Shown here piece after piece: positions 13,985 through 21,875 of a stretch of DNA of 28,550 nucleotides (its first letter is position 1; every line of letters starts with the position of its first letter). Source of the stretch: JBBAAS01 sp041658125 (GTDB taxonomy: Bacteria > Patescibacteriota > Microgenomatia > UBA12405). The notes below the pieces were generated by a model that did no database searches, had not been told where the DNA came from, and saw nothing but the letters and a program-made list of their open reading frames with translations. The position numbers and the translations under genes were made by a program. The stretch covers positions 1 through 28,550 of the forward strand of contig JBBAAS010000008.1 of the NCBI GenBank assembly GCA_041658125.1. The letters are read 5' to 3'.

Positions 13985-15238
13985 TTAGCCCCGCGCAACT
14001 ACCAGGCTTCTCAATTTTTTCTCTACAAATATCTCTGCTGCGAGCTTTCCGACATCCTCCAATTTTACTTTTCGATATTTTTCCAATTCCTCATCCATAT
14101 TTATCAACTTCCCCTCCAAAAGCATCCTTCGTCCCGCCATCTCTGACCAAAAACCACTCCGGTCCAGTAGAAGTTCCGTTCTCCCTAAAATATAAGCCTT
14201 AGCCCTGCTCAACTCCTCTTTAGTTACTCCCTCTTTCCCCATGCTTAATACTTCTTTTGCTACTATCTCCCTGGCTTCATCCAGCTTGTCATTTTCTACC
14301 CCGCTTTGTATTCCCCAAAAACCAGTCTCCTGCCAGCTTTCTCCGACTAGATATATATAGTACGTCCAGCCTCTTTTCTCCCGAAGTTCATAATGCAGCC
14401 TGGAGGAAGTATTTCCTGCCAAGATTGTTTCCATCAGTCGATAGGTATACCTTTTTTCTTCATTCCAAGCTATTCCTTCTCCGCCAACACAAAAGTGACC
14501 TTGTTCGGCCTCTTTTTTGACTATTTTTAGCGTTTTCTTCTTCGTCATCTCAATCTCCACCTTTGGCAACTCTTTCGCTTCTTTATTCTCAAATCCTCCA
14601 AAATAGCTTTGTAATTTGTCATTTGTAATTTGTAATTTCTCAATATTCCCCGCTATTACTACCACCATCTCCTTTGGGTTTAAATATTTCTTCCTAAAAT
14701 CAATCACATTCTGCCTTTTATAGCCCAATACCTCTTCCACTTCTCCGGCTATATCAAAACAGCCGATTTTCGATCCGCCATATAAAAACTTGGCAAAATC
14801 CGAAGCCAAGCCCATGGTTGGATTCTCTTTGTACATCTTAATCTCCGACGCTATTACCCCCCGTTCCTTTAGTACCTCTTTGCCTTCCAACTTAGCTTCA
14901 AAAACAATATCTGACAACATTTCCATTGCCCAAGTCATATTTTCTGCCACCGTAGTTATGTGATAAGTCGTCATCTCCTGACTGGTTTCCGCATTATAAC
15001 TGGCTCCCCGGGCATCAATTTCTCTGTTAATCACTTCTGCCGTCGGTCTTTTCGGCGTTCCCTTAAAAGCCATATGCTCTAAAAAATGACTCAAACCATG
15101 CTCACCTGGTTTTTCATACTTCGACCCGATTTTGCAAAACACCTCTATTGTCACCGCTCGCAACCCCAAAAGCGGCACCATTATCACCCTTATTCCATTC
15201 TTTAACTCCAAATATTCAATTTTGTTGTTTTTTCCCAT
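13985..15238 (-). CDS. M16 family zinc peptidase (processing-peptidase-like)
   Basis: The 417-residue product has the inverted zinc motif HFLEH in GLSHFLEHMAFKGTPKRP (about residues 47-64). The downstream Glu helix region (ETSQEMTTYHITTVAENM) and the R-Y loop of the C-terminal M16 half (REKRGWTYYIYL) are also present. It degrades or processes peptides, and a cytoplasmic or envelope target cannot be told. A 7-bp tandem repeat (14613..14640) is carried in frame and encodes LQITNDKLQ just after VVIAGNIE. No clear -10 sits at the usual leaderless distance; AGGAG lies 16 nt upstream. Confidence 0.88.
   Translation of the reverse strand: MGKNNKIEYLELKNGIRVIMVPLLGLRAVTIEVFCKIGSKYEKPGEHGLSHFLEHMAFKGTPKRPTAEVINREIDARGASYNAETSQEMTTYHITTVAENMTWAMEMLSDIVFEAKLEGKEVLKERGVIASEIKMYKENPTMGLASDFAKFLYGGSKIGCFDIAGEVEEVLGYKRQNVIDFRKKYLNPKEMVVVIAGNIEKLQITNDKLQSYFGGFENKEAKELPKVEIEMTKKKTLKIVKKEAEQGHFCVGGEGIAWNEEKRYTYRLMETILAGNTSSRLHYELREKRGWTYYIYLVGESWQETGFWGIQSGVENDKLDEAREIVAKEVLSMGKEGVTKEELSRAKAYILGRTELLLDRSGFWSEMAGRRMLLEGKLINMDEELEKYRKVKLEDVGKLAAEIFVEKKLRSLVVARG
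14613..14640. repeat. 7-bp tandem repeat inside the M16 gene
   Basis: Heptamers AATTTGT, CATTTGT, AATTTGT, AATTTCT. Because 7 and 3 are coprime, a triple unit (21 nt) keeps frame and gives a 7-residue period. Confidence 0.7.
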
Positions 15239-15306
15239 CTTTTAGTTAAATTAACTCCTACTGGCAGTCTTTCCTTCTAACTGCTTGATATACTCCGACC
15301 TCCCTA

Positions 15307-17823
15307 TTATTTTAATACCAAATTAATCATCTTTCCCGGCACATAAAATTCTTTCATCACTTCTTTTCCTTCCAACCACTTTTTCATCCCCAAAAGCCCC
15401 TTGGCTTTCTTAATCACTTCCTCCCTGTTTTCTGCATCTTCGCTTTTAACCACCAACTGTTCTCTAACCTTACCGTTTACGGCTACTGCAATGGTTATTT
15501 CTTCTTCCACCAAGTACTTCTCCTCCGCCTTGGGCCACTCAGCTTGGTGTACTGATTTCGAATCATTATTATCCTTCACCTTATTCCACAGCTCTTCGGC
15601 CAAATACGGTACCATCGGTGCCGCTAATTTAATTATTTTTTTAATATCTTCAATTCTTAACTCATAATTCTTAATTTGTAATTCATTAATCATTTCCATC
15701 ATTTTGGCTATCGCCGTGTTATAGCCAAAGGATTCTATATTCCGTGTTATTCCATCTATTTTTTTATTAATGATCACCTGTGCCCATTTATTGCTAGCAC
15801 AGTTACTCTTAATATGCTTATATACTAGCCTTTCTAGTTTTTCTAAAAATCTTTTTACTCCTAACAATGTTTTTTCATTCCAAGCCATCGTCCCCTCAAA
15901 CGGTCCCATAAACATCAAATACATTCGCACCACATCCACACCATACTTCTCCACTATTTCATCGGGCACCACTACGTTTCCTCGCGACTTGCTCATTCTT
16001 TGCCCGTCGGGACCCAAAATCACCCCGTGCGACATCCTTCTAAAATATGGTTCTTTAGTTGGCACCACCCCCAAGTCATATAAAAATTTATAAATAAATC
16101 TTGAATATAAAAGATGCAAAGTATTGTGTTCGTCTCCTCCAATGTACAAATCCACCGGCATCCAATATTTCATCTCCTCCATTCCGGCTATTTCCTTCTC
16201 ATTTCTCGGATCCAAATATCTGACAAAATACCAATCCGACCCCGCCCAATTCGGCATGGTGTCAGTTTCTCTTCTGGCTTCACCGCCACATACCGGACAC
16301 TTCGTTTTAACCCAATCAGTCATTTGTGACAACGGACTCTCTCCGGTATCAGTCGGCTCATAGTGTTCCACCTCCGGCAACTTTACTGGCAACTCTTCTT
16401 CTGGTATCGGCATCCAACCACACTTCTCACACCAAACCATTGGTATCGGCTCACCCCAATAGTGTTGTCGGCTAAAAATCCAGTCCCGCAAATGATATGA
16501 ATTGGTCTTTTCCCCGATCTTGTACTCTACTAGCCACTCAATCATCTTTTTAAACGCCTCTGCCGGCGTCATTCCGTTTATCGGCGGTGAGTTGACAATT
16601 TTTCCCACATTTACATCGGTATAAGCTTCTTTTTCAAAATCATGCCCATTATCAGGCATTACCACTGGCACAATCGGTAAACCAAATTTCTTGGCAAAAG
16701 CAAAATCTCTTTCATCGTGCGCCGGCACCGCCATAATTGCTCCGGTCCCATACGCCGCCAGCACAAAATCCGATATCCAAATCGGTATCTCTTTCCCGGT
16801 TGCCGGATTAATCGCATACAGCCCCGAAAACACTCCTGTCTTTTCTTTATTTAATTCTGTCCTCTCCATCTCGCTTTTCTTCCCGGCATTAATTACATAA
16901 TTTTTTACTGCATCCAGATCAAACCCTTCCCCCACCCCTTCCCTTAACAGGGCAGGGGCCGTCTTACTTTCTCCCCTGTCAAGGGGAGAATCAAAAGAGG
17001 GGTTTAATATTTGCAAAACAAGTTTGTGCTCCGGTGCCACTACCATAAATGTCGCCCCAAACAACGTATCCGGCCTGGTCGTAAATATCTCCAACTCCTT
17101 AATTTTGAATTTTGAATTTTGAATTTTGAATTTTATTCTCGCTCCTTCACTCTTTCCTATCCAATTTATCTGTGCCTGCTTTACCTTTTCAATAAAATTA
17201 GTCTTTCCCAACCCCTCAATCAGCTTATCAGCATAGTCCGTGATCTTAACTATCCATTGTGCTATGTTTCTTCGGCTGACTTCTGCTCTACATCTTTCGC
17301 ACTTGCCATCGATTACTTCTTCATTGGCCAAACCGATTTTGCAACTCGGACACCAATTAATCGGCATTTCTTTCTTATATGCCAAGCCTTTTTTAAACAA
17401 TTGGATAAAAATCCATTGCGTCCATTTATAGTAATTGGGGTCGGCCGTACTTATTTCCCGATTCCAATCAAACGAATAAGCCAATTTTTTCATCTGCTTC
17501 TTAAAAGCTTGTTCGTTCTCTTTAGCTATTTCTTGCGGCTTTCTTTTAGTCTTAATCGCATAGTTCTCTGTCGGCAATCCAAACGAATCCCACCCCATCG
17601 GGAACATCACGTTGTAGCCCTGCATCCGCCTAAATCGAGCCTGAACATCGGCTCCGGTAAAGGAAAAGGCATGCCCGATATGTAATCCTGAACCGCTTGG
17701 ATAGGGAAATTCTACTAATACATAAAATTTTTTTCTTTTCGTGTCATTATCCACCCCACTCGATAGTTCCGGATGTTCCTCCCAAAACTTTGCCCATTTG
17801 GCCTCAATTTCTCTAAAGTCCAT
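15307..17823 (-). CDS. leuS: Leucyl-tRNA synthetase with repeat-derived insertions
   Basis: This class I enzyme charges tRNA-Leu. The 838-residue product has PYPSGSGLHIGH (HIGH, residues 48-51), zinc-binding CPSC/CERC and CEKC/CPVC pairs, the CP1 editing domain (TTRPDTLFGATFMV, GTGAIMAVPAHDERD) and MSKSRGN (KMSKS-type). Three stretches look inserted: about 230-241 (7-bp repeat), about 273-300 (palindromic element encoding NPSFDSPLDRGESKTAP...) and about 713-724 (LQIKNYELRIED, 7-bp repeat). All keep frame, so the enzyme is presumably functional. The ATG overlaps the end of the upstream 113-residue ORF by 11 nt, so translation may be coupled. Confidence 0.95.
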   Translation of the reverse strand: MDFREIEAKWAKFWEEHPELSSGVDNDTKRKKFYVLVEFPYPSGSGLHIGHAFSFTGADVQARFRRMQGYNVMFPMGWDSFGLPTENYAIKTKRKPQEIAKENEQAFKKQMKKLAYSFDWNREISTADPNYYKWTQWIFIQLFKKGLAYKKEMPINWCPSCKIGLANEEVIDGKCERCRAEVSRRNIAQWIVKITDYADKLIEGLGKTNFIEKVKQAQINWIGKSEGARIKFKIQNSKFKIKELEIFTTRPDTLFGATFMVVAPEHKLVLQILNPSFDSPLDRGESKTAPALLREGVGEGFDLDAVKNYVINAGKKSEMERTELNKEKTGVFSGLYAINPATGKEIPIWISDFVLAAYGTGAIMAVPAHDERDFAFAKKFGLPIVPVVMPDNGHDFEKEAYTDVNVGKIVNSPPINGMTPAEAFKKMIEWLVEYKIGEKTNSYHLRDWIFSRQHYWGEPIPMVWCEKCGWMPIPEEELPVKLPEVEHYEPTDTGESPLSQMTDWVKTKCPVCGGEARRETDTMPNWAGSDWYFVRYLDPRNEKEIAGMEEMKYWMPVDLYIGGDEHNTLHLLYSRFIYKFLYDLGVVPTKEPYFRRMSHGVILGPDGQRMSKSRGNVVVPDEIVEKYGVDVVRMYLMFMGPFEGTMAWNEKTLLGVKRFLEKLERLVYKHIKSNCASNKWAQVIINKKIDGITRNIESFGYNTAIAKMMEMINELQIKNYELRIEDIKKIIKLAAPMVPYLAEELWNKVKDNNDSKSVHQAEWPKAEEKYLVEEEITIAVAVNGKVREQLVVKSEDAENREEVIKKAKGLLGMKKWLEGKEVMKEFYVPGKMINLVLK
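15652..15686. repeat. 7-bp tandem repeat in the leuS 3' region
   Basis: AATTCTT, AACTCAT, AATTCTT, AATTTGT, AATTCAT in the anticodon-binding domain; it encodes the NYELRI type of peptide. Confidence 0.7.
16921..17005. repeat. Palindromic element in frame inside leuS
   Basis: Outer arms AAACCC (16921..16926) and GGGTTT (17000..17005) enclose a stem TTCTCCCC-tgtcaa-GGGGAGAA (16969..16990) and a small hairpin CCCT-taac-AGGG (16941..16952). It encodes about 28 residues that other LeuRS proteins, as I remember them, lack. Confidence 0.7.
17101..17134. repeat. (AATTTTG)n tandem repeat inside leuS
   Basis: Four exact AATTTTG units plus AATTTT. On the coding strand this gives KFKIQNSKFKIKE, a 7-residue period, within the editing-domain entry before the TTRPDT motif. 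Confidence 0.8.
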
Positions 17824-18154
17824 GTCTTCTTAAGTTAATTAAATTTCTCCTTGCCGGCATTTCCTCTGCCACTATCACCGTATTACTCGTTCCCTCTGCC
17901 GTTCGTAAAAATTCCTGACCCTCGGCCACCGTCACTTCTATATCCTCCTGGCCAGCCATTTCCCCAATTGTCAAACCCTTTCCTCCTGTCCCAAAAGTAC
18001 CATTCGGCACAATTCCTTCCATCGGCGCTCCATCTCCTAACCTTTTGGATTTGGGCACCGCCCGAGTACTTGTCGGTAATTCAATCGGCCGACCACCAGC
18101 TCCTACCAGCACCACCGCTCCTTCTTTTATTTTAATCCCTTCAATCATCGGCAT
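17813..18154 (-). CDS. Small protein of unknown function upstream of leuS
   Basis: The 113-residue product is rich in Gly, Glu and Val, with beta-like segments (GAVVLVGAGGRPIELPTS, DIEVTVAEGQEFL, NTVIVAEEMPARRN). There are no Cys, membrane or catalytic motifs that I recognise. TATAAT (18165..18160) ends 5 nt before the ATG, so this is a leaderless start. The stop lies 11 nt inside leuS, so the pair forms one transcript and this ORF may control leuS translation. The coding strand is G/A-rich like its neighbours, which supports a real gene. Confidence 0.6.
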   Translation of the reverse strand: MPMIEGIKIKEGAVVLVGAGGRPIELPTSTRAVPKSKRLGDGAPMEGIVPNGTFGTGGKGLTIGEMAGQEDIEVTVAEGQEFLRTAEGTSNTVIVAEEMPARRNLINLRRHGL

Positions 18155-18181
18155 TCCTTATTATATCTCCTTGATCATACC

Positions 18182-18961
18182 TTAGTAAATTTCATAGACT
18201 ACATTTCCTTCCTTATCCGTCCGTCTGACTTTCACTCCCTTTTCCTCTAACATTTTTGTTACTTCCAAGCTTGGGTGGCCAAAGCTATTTTTTCCCACCG
18301 ATATTACTGCCTCTTTTGGTTTAACAGCTTCCAACAATTCCTCGCTGGTTGCCGTTCCCGATCCATGATGACTCACCTTTAAAACATCTATTCTCCCTTC
18401 AATCTCTTTTCTCCATACTATTTTGTTTTCCACCTCCGCTGTCACATCTCCCATCATTAAAAATTTATTTATCCCATAACTCAATACTCCTACTACCGAC
18501 TCTCCATTCTCCTGGTCTACTCCCTTCCCTTTTACTCCCCTAGTGCTAATCACCTCAAAATCAATCTCACCCATCTTAATTATTTCACTCTCCGCCAAGT
18601 CACCTGAATAAATATTTTGTTCGTTTTTGTCGGGACTTATCTTCCCGCTGTACAATTTTTCCACCTTATAATATTTCTCTATATCAACTAGACCGCCACT
18701 ATGATCCTTATCCCAATGGGAAATTATCACCACCTCGATTTTTTTATCCCAAAACGGCATATATTTTCCCAGGCATTCTCCCATTTTTTTATTCGGCGGA
18801 CCGGTATCGATTAACATTTGGCTGTTTCCCTTCTGCACCAGCACCCCATCCCCTTGACCCACGTCGCAAAAAATCACTCTCACCCTGCCATCCGGCCGGC
18901 TTACCCACCACCCAATCCCCAGTGCCGCCAGACAGATGATTAAAATTATTTTAATTTTCAT
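18182..18961 (-). CDS. ComEC-type metallo-beta-lactamase-fold protein
   Basis: The 259-residue product has an N-terminal membrane helix (about residues 4-20) and a metallo-beta-lactamase domain typical of the ComEC C-terminus: CDVGQGDGVLVQKG, LIDTGPP, ISHWDKDHSGGL, KVSHHGSGTATSEELL and VISVGKNSFGHPS. In full ComEC this domain is thought to degrade or process the non-imported DNA strand at the channel mouth. Here it is a separate protein whose start overlaps the comEC channel gene by 11 nt, so the two halves are likely coupled and act together in DNA uptake. Confidence 0.88.
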   Translation of the reverse strand: MKIKIILIICLAALGIGWWVSRPDGRVRVIFCDVGQGDGVLVQKGNSQMLIDTGPPNKKMGECLGKYMPFWDKKIEVVIISHWDKDHSGGLVDIEKYYKVEKLYSGKISPDKNEQNIYSGDLAESEIIKMGEIDFEVISTRGVKGKGVDQENGESVVGVLSYGINKFLMMGDVTAEVENKIVWRKEIEGRIDVLKVSHHGSGTATSEELLEAVKPKEAVISVGKNSFGHPSLEVTKMLEEKGVKVRRTDKEGNVVYEIY

Positions 18962-19841
18962 TTCGTCTCCGTAACCACCAACCCAATACCAAGTACCACC
19001 CTACTACCATCCACCAGTTAAATTTAAAACTTACACTCGCCCATCCTAAACTTCCTACTCCTTTTGCCACCCAGTCTAAATACCACAAAAGTGGATATAA
19101 AATTATCAAAAGCCATCTCCCTACTATTATGCCCAACCCTCCTATCAACAGTATCGGTTCCATCGAAAAAACCACTAAAGCATTGGCTACCGGACCCAAA
19201 ATATTGATCGTTGAAAAAGCTATACCTATTACCGGCGTCAACCACAAGCTTACCCACCCCGCTAAGAGCAAATTATCGACGACCTTCTTTCCCGTCCACT
19301 TTTTACTGGTTACCACTCCCAAAAACGCTACCAAACTCATCCAAAAACTCGCCTCCTTTATCATTTGAAAATCAACCAAAAGCATTATCACCACTGCCGC
19401 CCCTATTCCTCTCCACAGATCATATTTTCTCCCCAATAATTGCGCCAAATAGAAAATCATCACCAACACTGTCGCCCGGATTATCGGTATCTGCCATCCC
19501 GTTATCTGCCCGTATTTCAGCAGCGCTATTATTCCCAATAGTATCGCCTTTTTTCTTCCCAAAAATACCGACAAATTCTCTACTATGCCTCTCATCAAAA
19601 ACATCACGTTTGTGCCGCTGACTACGAGTAAATGCACTATTCCGCTGTTTCTAAAATTTCCATACACCTCTTTACTCAACCCGCTTACATCTCCTAAGAT
19701 TATTCCGGCCAAAATCCCCGCTTCTTTACTTGGTAAACTTTGATTAATTACCAATAACATTCTCTCCTTATCTATAAACCTATATATCAATATCCCACTC
19801 AAAACTACTACTATCAATTGCCAAATTTCCTGTCTTTTCAC
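18951..19841 (-). CDS. comEC: ComEC/Rec2 competence membrane channel
   Basis: The 296-residue polytopic protein matches the Competence domain: AGILAGIILGDVSGLSKEVYGNFRNSGIVHLLVVSGTNV, followed by several helices. It forms the inner-membrane channel for single-stranded DNA during transformation. Usual ComEC proteins are 600-800 residues, with an N-terminal OB region and a C-terminal MBL domain. Here the N-terminal region is nearly absent and the MBL domain is the next gene. The ATG overlaps the comEA stop by 4 nt. Confidence 0.88.
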   Translation of the reverse strand: MKRQEIWQLIVVVLSGILIYRFIDKERMLLVINQSLPSKEAGILAGIILGDVSGLSKEVYGNFRNSGIVHLLVVSGTNVMFLMRGIVENLSVFLGRKKAILLGIIALLKYGQITGWQIPIIRATVLVMIFYLAQLLGRKYDLWRGIGAAVVIMLLVDFQMIKEASFWMSLVAFLGVVTSKKWTGKKVVDNLLLAGWVSLWLTPVIGIAFSTINILGPVANALVVFSMEPILLIGGLGIIVGRWLLIILYPLLWYLDWVAKGVGSLGWASVSFKFNWWMVVGWYLVLGWWLRRRNEN

Positions 19842-20434
19842 AAACTAATTTGATCCTTAATTTTCAGAAACAGTTTCTCCCCAATTCCCGACACCAGCTT
19901 TATCTCGTTTATATCCCTAAACCCGGCATTATTTTGCCGATAATCGATAATTTTTTGAGCAATCCCGGGGCCTACCCCCGGCAATTTATCCAACTCTTCC
20001 ATCCCCGCCGTATTAATATTAATTAATCCACTGCTTTCACTTCCCAAAACCAAGGCTTCTTCTCCTTTACTGGGAATATAAATTTTCATCCCATCTTTTA
20101 CAATTTCCGCCTTGTTTATGTTCTTCTCCACCCACTCCCGATCCGCTCCCGCCGCCAACCCCCCCGCTGCTACCAACACTTCCCCCATCCGGCTCCCCTT
20201 GGCCATCTTGTATACTCCCGGTTTTATCACTTCCCCCTCTATATCAATCATTACTTCATTATTACTCTGTACTACAACTACTCCTGTCGGTTGAACTTTT
20301 AGTAATTCGACTTTGCTCTCCCTTTTTTGCTCCCTCACGTTGATTCCTATTCCGACCAATATCAATCCTATCCCTGCCACCAGCACCAAATCCACCCAGT
20401 TTAATTTTTTTAATTTTCCCTGCACCATCATCAT
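19838..20434 (-). CDS. comEA: ComEA-like DNA-binding competence protein
   Basis: The 198-residue product has an N-terminal membrane anchor (about residues 14-30), an SLBB-like domain (IDIEGEVIKPGVYKMAKGSRMGEVL...GMKIYIPSKG) and a C-terminal double helix-hairpin-helix (LININTAGMEELDKLPGVGPGIAQKIIDYR, FRDINEIKLVSGIGEKLFLKIK). ComEA binds incoming double-stranded DNA outside the membrane and feeds ComEC. Three tandem ATGs open the frame. TATATT (20443..20438) ends 6 nt before the second, so MMVQG or MVQG may be the true start. Confidence 0.92.
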   Translation of the reverse strand: MMMVQGKLKKLNWVDLVLVAGIGLILVGIGINVREQKRESKVELLKVQPTGVVVVQSNNEVMIDIEGEVIKPGVYKMAKGSRMGEVLVAAGGLAAGADREWVEKNINKAEIVKDGMKIYIPSKGEEALVLGSESSGLININTAGMEELDKLPGVGPGIAQKIIDYRQNNAGFRDINEIKLVSGIGEKLFLKIKDQISL

Positions 20435-20453
20435 AATAATATATACTTAATTA
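20435..20453. promoter_or_regulatory. Overlapping divergent promoters of comEA and the plus-strand surface locus
   Basis: Only 19 nt separate the two starts. The plus -10 TATACT (20442..20447) ends 6 nt before 20454. The minus -10 TATATT (20443..20438) shares two bases with it. RNA polymerase could hardly occupy both at once. Confidence 0.55.
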
Positions 20454-21110
20454 ATGCCTCAACTTTTTCAAATTCTTCTTCTTGGTTTTTCCGCTCTTCT
20501 TCCCTTTCTCTGGTCTCTCACTTCTCTTACTCTTTATACCCCCCAAATTATCGCTCTCTTCTCGGTCATCCTCACTTCCTCACTCATTTTTAAAAAATCC
20601 ACTCCCGTTTTATTCATCAATCTTATTTCATACATCATCAATCTAATTATCTTCACCACTGCCGGCCTCAACTCCCCTGCCTTCTTTTTAGTCTATTTTC
20701 TCCTTTTCGTTATTGCTTTCCAAAACCCGCCCACCACCACTCTTTCTTTTTCTTTGATTTTGGTCCTTCTTCTGTCCCAATCCCTTGACTCTCTCAATTC
20801 TCTTTTACCCTTGCTTTCCTTACTTTTTGTTACTCCGGTTGCTTATTTTGTCGGCCGTCAATACTTGGAAACCACCCGCCTGACGAAAGCTATCCAAAGC
20901 GACGAAACTGATGTTTTTCTTTGGTTTTCCTTAAGCTTCAAAACCGGTATTCAAAACATTATGGATCTCTCTTCTCAACTTCTCTCCAACCCCGGTCTTT
21001 CCCATCATGATCAGGAAAATGCCAAAGCCATCAAAGATTCCTCTAAATCACTTTTAAAATCTGCCGAAAAGCTAACTAAAACAATCGATCAAACCACCGA
21101 TGAAACTTAA
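20454..21110 (+). CDS. Polytopic membrane protein with a degenerate histidine-kinase-like helix pair
   Basis: The 218-residue product has about five to six membrane helices (residues about 5-145), then a cytoplasmic tail. The tail (SLSFKTGIQNIMDLSSQLLSN...ENAKAIKDSSKSLLKSAEKLTKTIDQ) has the spacing of a HisKA dimerisation domain (SHELRTPLTAI..., then L-x-x-I-x-x-S-x-x-x-L-L-x-L). The phosphoacceptor His is absent and no ATPase domain follows. It could be a truncated sensor or a scaffold. It overlaps the next gene by 11 nt and is first in the surface-protein operon. Confidence 0.65.
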   Translation: MPQLFQILLLGFSALLPFLWSLTSLTLYTPQIIALFSVILTSSLIFKKSTPVLFINLISYIINLIIFTTAGLNSPAFFLVYFLLFVIAFQNPPTTTLSFSLILVLLLSQSLDSLNSLLPLLSLLFVTPVAYFVGRQYLETTRLTKAIQSDETDVFLWFSLSFKTGIQNIMDLSSQLLSNPGLSHHDQENAKAIKDSSKSLLKSAEKLTKTIDQTTDET

Positions 21111-21873
21111 ATTCCTCCTTACTTTCAATTTTATAACTTTATTAACTTTTTACTTTCCGCCGGCTTTTGTTTATGCTCAACACTTCTCCTCCGATACCTA
21201 CATTATCGACTGGGGCAACTTTAATGTCACCTCCGGCCGTAAAGCTTCCACCAACTATCAGCTTACCGACACCGTCGGTCAAAATGCCCCCGGCCTTTTT
21301 TCTAAAAACGGCTACGTTGTTAAATCCGGCTTTCAATACATCCACGATACTTTTTTTAATTTTAGTTTCAGCCTCGAAAATCAAAAGCTGGCTATCGATT
21401 TTGGCTCTCTCACTCCCGACATCGGCACTACCGATAGTAATATTATTTCTGTCTCCTCTCCCAGCGGCCATGGCTACGAAATTCTCGCCCATCAAAATCA
21501 TCCTCTTATGGCCATTGGTCACGGCCTCACTATTCCCGACACTCCCTGTAATGTCGGTTCTACCTGTACCGAAAGCGTCAGCGGCACTTGGACCACTTCC
21601 ACCGTCTACGGCTTTGGCTTCAACACTATTGGCATCAATACCAGCAATACTGTCACCGGTGTCGGCACCTCCAATTATTTTGACAATTCGGGCAATCAGT
21701 TTCGCCAATTTGCCGATTATTCCCGCTCTGAAAACCCTCAAATTATCATGTCCGAAAATTCTCCGGCTAAAAACCGCCGTGCCCGCATCACCTACAAGGT
21801 CAATATTTCCGGTGTCCAGCCTGCCGGTTCTTACCAAAACGCTATTACTTTTACCGCTGTTCCTAAATATTAA
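21100..21873 (+). CDS. Secreted WxL-like surface protein (copy A)
   Basis: The 257-residue product has a signal peptide (MKLKFLLTFNFITLLTFYFPPAFVYA, cleavage probably after AYA/VYA). A beta-rich body rich in Ser, Thr, Asn and Gly follows, with a C-terminal strand pair ending GSYQNAITFTAVPKY. The last segment matches the end of the protein at 25814..27298 (GNYENHLVYTATATF). The following gene is DUF916-like. This layout is like WxL proteins and their membrane partners in Firmicutes, although no Trp-x-Leu motif is seen here. Function inferred: surface adhesion or wall binding. Confidence 0.65.
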   Translation: MKLKFLLTFNFITLLTFYFPPAFVYAQHFSSDTYIIDWGNFNVTSGRKASTNYQLTDTVGQNAPGLFSKNGYVVKSGFQYIHDTFFNFSFSLENQKLAIDFGSLTPDIGTTDSNIISVSSPSGHGYEILAHQNHPLMAIGHGLTIPDTPCNVGSTCTESVSGTWTTSTVYGFGFNTIGINTSNTVTGVGTSNYFDNSGNQFRQFADYSRSENPQIIMSENSPAKNRRARITYKVNISGVQPAGSYQNAITFTAVPKY

Positions 21874-21875
21874 CC

